From Phoronis ovalis (taxonomy: Eukaryota > Phoronida > Phoronidae), in the NCBI GenBank assembly GCA_028565635.1, contig JAOXYB010060279.1:1-25115 (forward strand): 25,115 nucleotides of DNA, in the 5' to 3' direction. Positions 1-13,100 of this stretch are shown piece by piece. Position numbers and translations under genes: made by a program. Under the pieces are notes generated by a model. It saw nothing but the letters and a program-made list of their open reading frames with translations. It searched no databases and was not told where the DNA came from. How positions within the stretch are numbered: position 1 is the stretch's first letter; each line of letters begins with the position of its first letter.

Positions 1-998
1 AAAAAACAATAATGTTAAAAAAATATAATCCTACACATTGGATGGGCATTAGACATGACAAATGTCTTGTTTAATTAATTGACCACTGAAGGGATATAAT
101 GAATATTCAAAATAAGCTGCATATCGCAATTAATACTGATTAAGGCAGAATGTCAAACTTGTTGACTGGTTCCTATTGGTGTATTATAAACCCCTAACCA
201 AGTGCCATCTGACCATGGGCATGGAGTCCACTGTTGCATCTGTAATCATTGGCGCCAATATATTAATGGTACCAACCTATTATCTCAACAGGTAAGCACA
301 AGACAGATGCATTATGACACATTATTAACCAAGATTTTATGTGTTGTATATCTTGTCAGAATGCATCGTACACAAATATACATTTTGGAAAACATGTAAA
401 ATTCAATGTTATAAATAACATGATATGCGAGTTATTAATAAAATTAATCTATTAATATCAGCCTTTAAGACAGTTTTTTTATATCTTGCCATTCTCTAAT
501 TAAAAATGAAGTTGTTACAATGTCAACTATTACATCAGTGTACCACTACTTTAAAAACAATGCATTGTGCAATGTATGTATATAATGCTATACTGCAAAA
601 ATAATTTTCTTACACCCTTGATCCAGCAACTTGAATTACAAAGAGCACAATGATATTAGATATTAAAGATATGAGTTGCTGTAAATAATTTCAACTTTGC
701 ATACATTATCAGGCACTCCTACCATTCCATGTTTTGTTAGTGAACAGGTGATGCTGGTTGCCATGCACTCCTGTGATTTATTCACAGAACACAGGATTGT
801 GGAAGTATTTGGGCTCGTGTCTGGTTGCACCAACAAATGCATGCAACTTGTCTATTATTAACTTTTCTTACACACGGACACATATTTTATCAGCAATGTA
901 AATAATTATAACTATGTTGCTTTTACTTTTGAAATCAAAAAGTTATTTTGCATTGAACTTTAAATATTGATATATTTCATTACAACTTTTGTTCATAG
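1..998 (+). other. Intron of AK9 (3' portion)
   Basis: AT-rich sequence ending in an AG acceptor just before the first recognisable AK9 exon. The exon carrying the P-loop of kinase domain 2 should precede it, but I find no GxxGxGKT-like coding stretch here, so that exon is probably further 5'. A GC-richer patch at about 149-291 has an open frame and a good donor; it is treated as a finding because it does not join AK9 in frame. Confidence 0.6.
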
Positions 999-1161
999 AT
1001 TTTAAGAATGGATGAAATTATAAAACCTCGCATGGCCGAAGAAAAAGTCAAAGTGATGTCAAGGGTCCGGGAGGAAGCTATTGAGAATGCAATTGCGACT
1101 GTTAAAACAAAAATCAAGGAGCAAATGGATGCAGCCACTGAACTATCTGTAAAAGAGGATG
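999..1161 (+). CDS. AK9: AK9 exon: helical part of kinase domain 2
   Basis: Encodes residues 1-54, starting ILRMDEIIKPRM and continuing as a charged helix rich in Lys, Glu and Arg. In human AK9 (from recollection) the matching stretch follows the P-loop of the second kinase domain and has the same x-x-P-R pattern. The acceptor is ttcatag and the donor is G|gtaggt, leaving phase 1. The in-frame ATG at 1008 is internal, not a translation start: homologous sequence is expected upstream and the frame stays open to the splice site. Confidence 0.85.
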
Positions 1162-4100
1162 GTAGGTTTTTATGTGAAATGAATGATCAGCTACAATAAA
1201 TTTCAATAACAGTTTGTTTGAATCTAAAATTTCTGGTATTAATAGTAATTAAGTACAAATCTTTTTGTAGGATATTTGTATTTAAAACTCTACATTGTTT
1301 TAACAAAGGTATGTCAAATACTGTTTTTCTCTGCCATTCATTGTAACAGCTGAAATTTGTAAATATTTGGAACCAATCACAATATACTTTTTTCCACTTC
1401 CTGTTCCTAGAAGGATATTAATGTCACACTTTGTTCCAGTTTACATGGAATTAACTTTTTGTTGGAAGAATTTGCATCTTTATAATAAATGAAAAAACCT
1501 TCAATTTTTTTGTAAATTCTAGATACTGAGAAAGATGTTGATGATCCTGTTACAGACAAAGAGGATGCTGATGCAGATGGTATGCAGTTGCTTGTAGTCT
1601 TGCAAATCTAACCTATAGCTCTCTAAACACCATATTTATCAGTAATGATTCTTTTTATTTGGAGATAAAAGGCCATATTAAAACTGCTCTTTTAACACTG
1701 ATGCACATGCAGTTTCAGTTCTGCCAGTGCCAATTTTTTTAGATTTATCAAGTATCTCCAAACCTGATTAATTTTTCATTCTGTTATAAAAAAACAACAC
1801 AACAATAAGCTACACAGACTACTAGAAATAAGTATGTTAAGTTCCAAGGTGTATAAGAACTGATGAATTATTACAAAGTGTTGATGGGTTAATTCATATA
1901 TTTTAGTTTTAACGTATTCTAGGGATTATTTGACATAGAATTATGCCTATTAACAGCCGATTGTTTTGTGTTGATGGTTATTTTCCTTAGGTTTTTTGAA
2001 GTTGAATTAACTGACCAAACGAAGCACACTTTTAGTCAAAAGGCATTTTTAACATGTATTACACACATTTTGTCAGCATTCGAACACAGCAGATGCTTTA
2101 ATATACTCTAATTTGCATGCATTGTTTGTGGTAGAAAATGTTATTTAGCAAACAAATGTCCTTATATGTGAAAAAGGGTATTCATTAAATTATATAACGT
2201 CATATAACTCCACATATTTAATAATGTAGCCAAATCCGAAAAATCTGAAGCAACAAAAGAAGATGTCAAAGATGATGATGAGGAAGATGAAGAAACTGAG
2301 GATGCTGATGCTAAAAGTAAAACTGGAGGTAGATGGATGGCATATGATTCCATAATACTGACTGTGTTTAAATTAACTTAAACACTAATAATAAGATGGC
2401 TTTGATAATTCGATAACTGCTTGTTTTGTTTAGTTCTTGTAGACTCACACTTGAAATTAATATACCAAATATCTTTCTTTGTGATACTGCTGTTTCTCTC
2501 AATTGTTTGAAGTTAATTTTACTGCAGAACTGTTTCCTGAAATTAAATTCTCACTAACATACGCATATCAATTAACTTATATGCTAACACTTTTACCTAT
2601 TGTTTGTAATAGTATATTAAAAACAGTGATCAAAGTATCTGTGCTTTAATTGTAACCATGCTACCATATATTACCCCTATTAGTTAGTTTCATGTAAGAA
2701 AAATGATTTCAGCATTTGGTGGTCAAACTATCAGAAAATTTAATTTACCGATTTTCAAAATATTAGAAAATTCAAGGTAAGGTCAAAGATATGGACTTGT
2801 CACATATATGATGCCTATAGTCCATTGCAATCCCCTAAACATTTTCTGCAAAATTTTGTAGCAAATTTAGTTGGTTGAATTTGTTAGGAAATTAAAGTTA
2901 GTTTTAGGGTTGTTGCTGGAAGAAAGAGGCAAAAAAATTAAATTAATAATTTGTTGTAAATAAAACAGTGATTGAATAAATGATTCGGGGTTTTCAAGAC
3001 AAGTCGTGAAAATATGGTAGTTTTGGTGAAATTGTGCTTATTTAAGACTGCAACTAAATAACTATAATTTCAGTAAAAATGCAGGGCAAATGCATCTTCT
3101 CTTAATCTGAAATGCTGATTGTTAATCAAGGCTTCTTAAATTAGCATAACTGACCTCTTGTATTGTAGACTATTACACCTTGCAGTTATTTTTATTGTGG
3201 TGGACTAACACATGTTGATATCATACTAATTATTGACTACTAATTGTATAATATGCATAAATTATATTACATAGATGATAATGTGTACTTATAATCACCT
3301 GCATGTATAAATATTTAAATGTGTTAAATGTTTCTGGATTTATTAACAACTTATAAGGTGTTTTACAAAGTTTTGTTATTTTACAAAAGGTACAAGGAAT
3401 TATGTACATTTATATTTTTGACTTATTCTTTACTATACAAATGAAATAATGGTTAACCTGGACCTGCCAGAAAAATATACATTCATTTTATTATACAACC
3501 ACTTTTAAAGGTAACAGAAATGTCATACTTTAATTTTGAACAAATGCATCTTTTAAAATCCTGGAGTTGGATTGTATAACTACAAATTTTATTCTTTATT
3601 CCTTTTTTCAGATGATGATAAAGATGACAAGGAAGAAATAAAAGATGACACAAACACAGCTGGTGGTGATAAGCTAGCTGGTAAAAGTTGTTACACTTTT
3701 AGTTGACCATGTACAGAAGGGGCAAGGAACTTTTAAAAACAAATATGGATTAGGGGTCTCAAATCAATTCATGGCTATATCATAATTATACAATTATAAA
3801 TGTATTGTGGGTTGTCTCCTCCTTCACTGCTGTTGAATTCAAAGTGGAACAGTCCAATATTCGCTGTGATTACAGTATAAACAACCATTGAATTTTAAAA
3901 ACATAGATAGCTGTATACATTTTGAGTTAATATCAGTTTGCTTATGATTTTTGACATGTCTTACACCAATATGTTCTTTTAACTGGAAGATTTGCATTGG
4001 TGTCACATTATTAATTATGCTAAAATATTGTGAAAGGTGAATCTTTTTATCGCAATATGGATGTATGATGCTTTTAGTATAACACAGTTATAGTGATGCA

Positions 4101-7100
4101 GTTCTCATGAATTAATTTTTTATCATATCAATGTTGGATATTTAACTGACTGTACTGGATCATATTGGATTAATTTGTAATTAGTAAAAATAGAAGTTTA
4201 ATCTTCAAAACTTATATACGAGGAAACATTTTTGTTTAATAGATGAACCCCAGCAAGAGGTTGTTGATGTCAAACCAACTGATACCACACCAGATGTGGC
4301 TGAAACAACTGTTGCATCTACAGTTGAAGTAGATGCTGGTCATCCTGAAGTGACTTTAATGGTGGAAGAAGCAATGAAAGCTGCCGATCAACAGCCAGTT
4401 ACATTAAGCCCTGAAGTATGGGCTGAAGTAGCTGAAGAAGCTATCAAAAAGTTAGAAAAAGATAATCGACAAAATCATCATGATGGGCCAGTGTGAGTAG
4501 ACTTACTATTTTAATAATGCATTTATTAGTACATATGAAATACTTATAGATTAAAGTTATTCAACTACAAAACAAAGAATGAAGTTTATAATCAAAAGTT
4601 TTGATTATTATAATATTTTTTGGTACAAGTAGAGCGGAGCAGGAGAGCGAGTGTTTTTCTTCTCAAGCATATCAGTGATTGTAATATAAGTGGGATGCAG
4701 CTCGTATCCTTATTTCAGTTCACAGGAATGAGTTACATGGTTTGCATAAATTGTATGGGCAGTTTCAAAATTAGATTTTATGTCCCTTGTGTTAAATTCA
4801 GTGCAAAAGTATGTTTCAGAAATTTAAATTCTTTGAATGTAAAACATGCTGTTATTAATATCTATTCTTCAGTAATGGTGGCTGGATTTTTGACAATTTC
4901 CCAAAGACTCGTGACCAGTGGACAGCGCTGTTGGAACGGGGGATAATTCCTGATGATGTTGTTTGTCTTAAAGATAATACAGACAACTGGGACTTCCTTG
5001 TAAAACGTTGGTATAAATTATATCGTATATCAATTGATGAAAAAATCAGGTTACGTTTAGCTGCTGAAGAGGAGGCAAAGAGAAAGAAAGAGGAAGAAGA
5101 AAAGTGAGTAGTTCCTTAGCTCAGACCTGCACTTGCTTACGTTGAGATCAGGGTCATTTCCAGTTGATATCAATTTTTACCCACCATGCAGGGAAATTAT
5201 AAGAAAATGTGAGATGTATGGGTTAGTCTGGCAACCATGCGTTAAAAGTATCTCACCTTTTCTTCAAAAAAAAAAGTTGTCACGTAAGTATTTAACTTTG
5301 TAGTTATAGTTAATTTCTCACTTTCAGGAGAAAGGCTGAAGAAGCCCGCCTTGCTGCTCTAGAAGAGGAACGCATTGCTAAAGAAAATGAACGCCAACGA
5401 CGCATTGATGCCGGGGAGGAAATTGAGGAAGGTATGCTTTAAATAAATTAACTTTTTGGTCTTCATGGCTAAAGTGGAGTAACATTGATCTCTTGCAGTC
5501 TCAAAAAGAAAAAAATACTGTGGTATCACCAGAAGAAACATATAGAACTGACTTGCAGATGTCATGAGTGTATGCTTTTTGTCATGCCGTGTAAATCCCA
5601 TGAAACGCTGAACCGCAGTTGCCCATCCACAACTGCGGTATACTAACCCCATTTCGACAAATGCATTTCAAAGGAGCCGCATTGTGGATAAAAATTGATT
5701 TTTGTTCCATAATTATTGTGAAAAATATTACTAGACTTACTAGTAATAAATTGCTGTAACAATTAATAAATAATGAAGTAAGCAACCATCTTGTAAATGA
5801 GTAAGAATAATCCATTGTGTTTCAGTTATATTATTATAATAAATGTCATCAATTAAGTCACTAACTATATCGTTGTAATTAAAGTAGTTTTGCATGATGT
5901 GGCTGACATTCAGAAAAGCTTACACTAGTACTGGATGATTCTCTGCACAAATTGTAATTATTTTTCACAGTCATGTACTACATGTACATAAAAATAAGAA
6001 TAGATATTGTCAGTATAACAAAGGGTATAGTACTAATAGGAGGTATAATTGATTTGATTAAAAGAGCAGCAATTTTGTTTTTATTTAGAAGATGTTGTGT
6101 GGTTTTGTATAATATTTTTAAAATATTTTGTGAAAGCAGGGACACATTAACAAAAGTTTATTACCGAAATGTTTCAGTAATGTATAATTAGATCATTTCT
6201 AGCACAAACTATATAATAGGTTACAATTATAATAATTAAAATTACAATCTTTGTAAATTGTTTAGCAACTAATTATACCATCAGATACTGTCTTATATAG
6301 TTAAATAACTTATATACAGTATCTTGTAAAATTGCTTACTTATAGTAATAAATTAATATACTTTATAATATCAAAGTGTATTTAAACTCAAATCTGTAAT
6401 ATTTATCTACCATGTGTTTTAAGAAAATAAGATATTACAATGCAGTTTTAATAGTAGAAGTAAATTCAAAATAGGAAATTTGCCAAAAATATGATTTTTA
6501 AAAACACATATACTGTTATTGTTAAGATCAAAGAATACAGAACCTGTGAGAAATTTCATGTGTAGCTTTTTTATGGTTATGAGATGAAATTGTTTTGAAA
6601 AATGATAATAATTATGATTAATAGTTAATAGTGGACTTGTATTATTCAAATAATATATGACAGGATTATAAATACTAGGTCTTTTGATATGAAAAATGTA
6701 CATTTTGCTATAATTTTAAAAAAATAATAACAGAATCACAAGTTAGAATAATCATTCTTTTAAGCATATCTATTTTTATGATTATGAGATGTATGAGTAA
6801 TATATATTATATTTACTAACTGTTACAGTTCAATGTAGCTAATAGTTGAATATTTCCTTGTGATTGGATGCACCATGTTATTAACAACTCTAATCTAATG
6901 CACTTGCACGTTTGTTTAAAGACACCACAGATGAGACTGACGCATCAAAATCACCTGACATAGTATCGACATCTGCAGCAGGTATGCTAATGCTTCTGTG
7001 TGTATACTAGGCAAGATGTCATGCTAACCAGAACCTAGCACAAAACTACAGAAAAATCTTATACATATTTTTAGTCCAAATCTAATAGTATGTTTCCTAC

Positions 7101-10100
7101 ATTCTGTAACATCTAATATATATTGGCAGTTAAAATTGTTCATTTCTCTCTGATGGATAGGGTCGGCATTTTTAAGCTTTTTGAATTTTTTTAAAGAATG
7201 TGTTCCACATATTCTCTATGCAAGCTGTAATTTTAGCCATGCTTGATCCTTGTGTGCATGCGCTGTGCTATATAAAAGTGTGTGCTTAAATAATGCTTAA
7301 TAAAAATAATGCTTAGCAGTATGAGGGTGCTATTTTCACCACTCATTTGTATCTTGTAACCTGGAAGTCGATAAAAATATGTCACCAGACACAGATTAAC
7401 ATATTTTACAGTCTGAGTGAATGAAAATAATAATTTTGATGGATACTGGGATTTTACACTGTTTGTAATGAATGAGGTTAAGATATGTGTTAATTCATTT
7501 AGATTGGAGCCTATGATTATAAGTAACACAATAGCAAATTTTTTATCAAACAATATAATTACCTGCTGCTTCATGCTTATAATTTCGCAATTTTTAGAAA
7601 GGTATTAAATGTCATTATTGTTATGTCTATCATGCAGAACTATAACTGTGACTATTTCACTTTATAAAATGATTGTATGATTTGACACCATTTTAACTTC
7701 GTTATTGCATTTGACATTATTAACAGCCAGGGTAATTTTAGGTACATATGTACTTTATGTTGAGTTGATGTAAATAATTCTGCTGCAATGTCTGTCCTAG
7801 TCTACTTCAAAAAAAAAGTAACAAAATTTGCTACAGAATAATTACAAATTTATTGAAAAGTATACCAATTTACATATTTGTAGTAACGGTGTCAAAATTA
7901 GGAAACTTCAATTAGAAAGGGTCCTACTACATACTAACTCATAGCTGTCAAGTATCCTGTTCCAAGCACGAGACTCCTGCTTTGTAGCTCATTTTCTACC
8001 ATTGTTTTCAATGGAACGGTTACGTACATTCATTTGTCTGAAAATACTATCTTATCTCACGATCAATAATTCTTTCTGTCAACTTGTGATATAATTATAC
8101 AGCTGAATTGACAAATTTAAATGTTAATTTGCACCTTCTTAAATTTGTTCTTCAATCAAATAATATTTTAATTTCATCACATGATTTTTGCTTGTTACTT
8201 CATTGTTTCTTACTTTTTTCAAAAAAAAAAAATGTTCTATGTTCTTGTCACTTTTGTTACACTAGAACAAGAAGAACAACTTGAGAATCAAGATGGAGAC
8301 AAACAAGATGAAGACAAAGAAGAAGTTGATGAGCCTACTGAAGAAATTCCCGAGGAAAAACCTGATGAAATTATTGACACAGATACCAAAGAGCCACCTC
8401 CTGAGTCTGCGATAACTACAGAAATAACAGGACAAGATACCACTACAAAATCATCAATTTATACTGCTTCGGAAGGTAATTTCATTCATTGATACTTTGC
8501 AGATACTTTTCATGCATATATCATCCAAATTCTCATCCTGTCATCAGCATCAGCATCCCTTCAATTTTTGAATATTAAATTCACTGACATCCTGAAAAAT
8601 TAAATAAGATCTATTCTCAGTATGTGCTTTTCTGTTTGCTTCTTGCAGGTAAATCTATTTTTTGTTATTGTAACTCCCCCTATCTCCAAACAAAAAGTTT
8701 CTACGAAATAGCTCCTATGTAGAAATCATTTGTGGCTTCTAACAATTGTTGTCCAAAAACTGCTTGGTATATATTAGTATGTTGTCTGATAAAAATTGTT
8801 AGTAGTTAATATATAAAAAGTTTGTAAATCTAAATTTGCTTTTAGTTTTTACTCTGTTTGCTTCCATTCTAACTTTTTCTGTTATCCATTTAAAACCAAC
8901 TTTATTTCTGTTCTATTCTTACTATTAAATTCACAAATCGTGGCAGTTTCTTTTACACAATCCTGTAATAGCTAGGTTAATTATCATATTGAAACAAACA
9001 AGTTTAATATGAAACAGTTACATTTGCTTGTATTTACAATACATTTTTGAAATTTGCTGATGTAGTATTAACAGTGTGTTCTCACTTGTGAAATTTCTTT
9101 GTACGGATTTTTTTTATTTAGTACAAAAAAATTATCTGTTTCAATTGTATATGATTACACAAAAAAATATTTCATGATGTAGTTGTAAAAGAACCAAGTT
9201 TAATGACTAATGGTTGTTCTATGCTAACAAAGATCTGAAAATGCATTTATTATTTCAGTTGATATTGCCGATCCTTCTCCAGAACCAGAAGATGTTCTGC
9301 CGCCAGATGGCCCTGAAATAGATGAATACCGTAAAGAACTGAAAGATTTTTATCAGGAATGGCTAAGCATATCTGGTATTATAACTGGAAGCAGTGCTGT
9401 AGAACCAGTTGTTGTGGATATTGGAGATAGTCAAACAGAAGAAACCATCTTGAAAGAAATTAAAACAAACATTGAACGTAAGCATTTATAAGTCAATAAA
9501 AAGCTGGACAATTTTATAGCACAAGATTGTTAGTATTAAACAATTCATAGCAGAAACGATGAAGACAATAAAGGTGATGATGAAAACAATGAGAATTGGG
9601 TTGTTGATGCTTCCAATTAATGACGATGATGCAAGTTGCTACAATGATGGTGATGATGATATCTTGGACGGAGACTTAACATAATTCTACATGTTGTTAT
9701 ACATTAGGCATTAATCTGTCTGAATTCTTACAATTAATTTCTACCATGATTGTTGCAGGCCAGTTTAACTACACAGCTTGGGAGTACACTGGTATGGACA
9801 TTGATGAAGAGGAGGAAGATGCTGAAGCTGCAGTTGAAGAAGAAGAGGAGGAGGAGGCTGAGGAGGTACTTAACAATTTGATAGCTAGTTGCAGATTACT
9901 TTTAGTCTTAATTGCTGATAGTGTATTACAGGTTGCATCGATAAACAACTTTAATTGTTGCTATATGTTATACAATGCATGTAACTGCAATATGAAAAAA
10001 GCGATTATTAATCATATGTCACTTACAAACATTTGTTTTTTCAAAAATAGGCAATTCTTGTTTAATTTGTACTTTTTCATTGAATTCTATAATTTTCTTA

Positions 10101-13100
10101 TAATTAATAAATGAATATAGTAGTATATCATAATCACTAAAATTCAGTATTGTGTGTTAAAAGCGTTCCCCAAGCATCAATTTGGTCTGGTATCAGGAGG
10201 GTAGAATAATAAAGGTATATTGTTGGTGGGTGATGAGCCTGCATGTTATGCACACTTGTCACAAAAATCACATTTTACACAAAACATCACTGCTGGAAGG
10301 TTTTGACCACTTTTGTTGCATGAAGTTATTTTGAATTACTCAGTTACATAATGTCCCATTTGCTGAGTAAATGAAAAAATGTACAAAATGAACAGTTGAT
10401 ATCTACCAGATGCAGAAGAATTGTTTGTTGTATAATGGTCATGCCTTTTCAAGGGTAGTATTATGTTTTGCATGATTGTTCTATTTCACAATAATTGTTA
10501 CATCACACATCACTTTGCAAATTGTATTGAGGAAATTTAAATAAAAATATACATAATTACAGTGAAATTATATACTCGGCTTCTTTTGATATCTTATACA
10601 TTTCACAACGTAATGCTGTTTTTTTATTTTAACATGCTGTACATTCACTAGTTATTTATAGACCCATGTATATAATTCAAATAAATGTATATAATGACAT
10701 GTAAATGGTTTGCCTCATATCCATTGTATTGTTACAGGAGGAAGATCCAAATCGTAGTAAGAAGAAACCTCTTGGTGACACTAACCATTTCTGTCCTGTT
10801 TCACTCAAAGAAAAGAATGTGATGTGGCCAGGAAATCCCGAATGTGCTGCAAAGTTCCGTGAGAAGGTCTACTACTTGGCTAATGATGATGAAAGAACAA
10901 AGTTTCTAGAAGACCCGTACCAGTATTTACCCAAGTACACTGCTCCAAAGGTGTGTATTTTGCACTTGTATTTCATATATAAATGCGATTTATGTGCATA
11001 ACAAGAATTTAACTGTTTTCACTCTTAAATACACGATAAAAATGTGCATGATTTTATCTTGATCTATTTAAAGTATTGCATTTTTGAGAGGCACATCATT
11101 TTGCATTGCTATTTCACAATGGGAGACTTTCAGAATGCTTTGTTTTTCATAAGATATGGCACTAAAGTAGCTGTAGTAAGACTATGAAATTTCAAATGCC
11201 CAATATACTCCTTTGCTGAGGCCCTGTAATAATTTGTAGCCACCTAGTGGTATAGTTTCTGAAAGTCTTTCATTATTATACTCACCAGACTGCGTGCTAC
11301 ATTGCTCATGCACAGCACTTATACAAAAATGCATTTTATTTTATTTCGCAGACACCTGCTATTCGCCTTTGCATTCTTGGTGCTAAAGGCTCCGGCAAAA
11401 CACTGCATGGACGCAGCTTAGCTAAAAAGCTTGGTTTATTCCACATACAATTTCATGAAAGGTTACAAGAGTTATTATTACCAAAAACAAAAAAGAAAGT
11501 AGGACCTGAATATGAAGAGGAGAACCAAGAAGAGCCAGAGGATGAAGAAGAGGAAGAAGAAGAGTAAGAGTGGTTCCATTAACATTGTTGAGGGGGACCT
11601 GTACAATCCTCGTACATGGCTGTTTAGCCTCCCCCTAATACTACACATGCAAACCAAGCTAACATTCAATAGAAATTATATAATGACAAATCTTCAAAAT
11701 TAAAAATAAGTGTTAATGTTTAGAATTTTTCCAATTAATATGTCATATAGTATAAAACATCTAATCAATAATTTATATTAATTTTATAAAATTTTGTTTC
11801 CTGATTTTTTAAAGTCAGATATTACTCCCTAATTATATATAGTATAGTTACTGGTAGTTTGCATCATTATGAAAACAGGAATTATTACCCTTTAAACTGC
11901 AGTCGCTGTGAGAAGACTGTTGCAATGATGGGGATAGGAGAGACAATGAGTTTAGGGAAAGTTTTACTGCTATAGAGGAGAGATGAAAATAGTTTAAAAG
12001 TACTACGAAAATTTCAGTTTCTCCATTCTGGCGCAACCTTCAATACAGCAGTCAAAAGACAATATTACTAAAGATTTTAATTTTCAGTAAATATCTTTAC
12101 CTTAGCTTATAATCTTCATCATTTATTGCCACAACTCAGTTTCATACCATATTTAAATACTGTAATAATGAACATTTGAGTTTGCCTTGCATGACTATAT
12201 AGCACAAAAACTGTTTTTTAGTGAAATTTAGTCATTATAAGTTGAACTCTGGTGCATTGGAAAATTGTTGCATAAGTAAATTTGGAGAAACAATAATAGG
12301 TATAACAGTGGCCTAATTAAGCGGGTAGGGGGTTGATCACACACATTCTGTCCTTCCAGAGTTTATCTATAGTCCACTACTTAAAAAGCAAAATCCCCGG
12401 CGATTCCTATTCAGAATGAGTCATCATGATAGAATAGATGTGGTAGGCAACGATGGATGACACAGATAGAATGGCTTATCTTGGTTGGCAAAAGATTAAT
12501 GACATAATTATTTCGCTCTTGTTAAATTGAAGGAATATAACAAAAAGTGACTATAGTTAAGCCCAGACATTAGTTGAGAAGGTACAGAACACTAACGGGT
12601 TGATTTATCAGACTGATAATAATCATACTGTATAAAATGTCTATTGACATATTTGTAGAGATCCTACTGGAGGAGCAATTACTGCACCGGATGGCACAGA
12701 TACAAAAGACAGCACTGGTACTGTGTCAACTAGTAAAACAACTCAAGAAATAAAACAATCAGATCAACAAGCTTCAGAAGAGGAGGTTAAGGTAAATTAA
12801 TACATAATAATTATGAATCTGTTTTCCAGATTCAACATGAAATTCTTAAATTTTTGATATGATGTCATTTTCTCCTTTTTAGTATTCTTATTAGTTGTAT
12901 CTTAATTAGTCTGAACATTTTTGTAGTATGCATGGTCACTTTCATTGTTTACTGCACACAATTATAAGAATATTAGTATGATCCATAACCACACAGTGGC
13001 AGCTGACTGGTGGTCATGTTGGTTTCCGAGTCATGGTATGTCTATAACAGTAAAGTTAGGTGAAGTATTGCCTGGATGATTCAAAGGTGGTTTTAAGAAG

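Larger units (their letters stand above)
10951..11351 (+). other. AK9 intron 12
   Basis: Contains an inverted-repeat, MITE-like element (about 11112-11272) with a CTCF-like core inside it; both are described separately. Confidence 0.65.

Noticed and set aside
715-750. Possible 35-bp exon upstream of the first AK9 exon
   Set aside because: It has splice-like ends and a frame compatible with 999, but the peptide does not resemble the expected P-loop region.
2162-2353. Minus-strand Ser-rich open frame
   Set aside because: Antisense shadow of the acidic exon at 2230-2328; GAT/GAA codons read backwards give Ser runs.
4620-4946. Open frame of about 108 codons on the plus strand
   Set aside because: Crosses the AK9 acceptor at 4872 in the wrong frame; no family character.
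5359-5815. Two overlapping minus-strand open frames
   Set aside because: Partly antisense to AK9 coding sequence, hydrophobic AT-driven composition and no recognisable motif.
9866-10114. Extension of the exon at 9759 into the intron
   Set aside because: The FNYTAWEYTG exon joins the CPV exon in frame at a gtactt donor; the extension is low-complexity AT-rich sequence.
11512-11703. Lys/Arg-rich open frame
   Set aside because: Off-frame reading of the acidic end of the P-loop exon plus intron.
12411-12425. TGAGTCA AP-1-like word in intron 13
   Set aside because: A 7-bp match is expected by chance in 25 kb; no other regulatory context.
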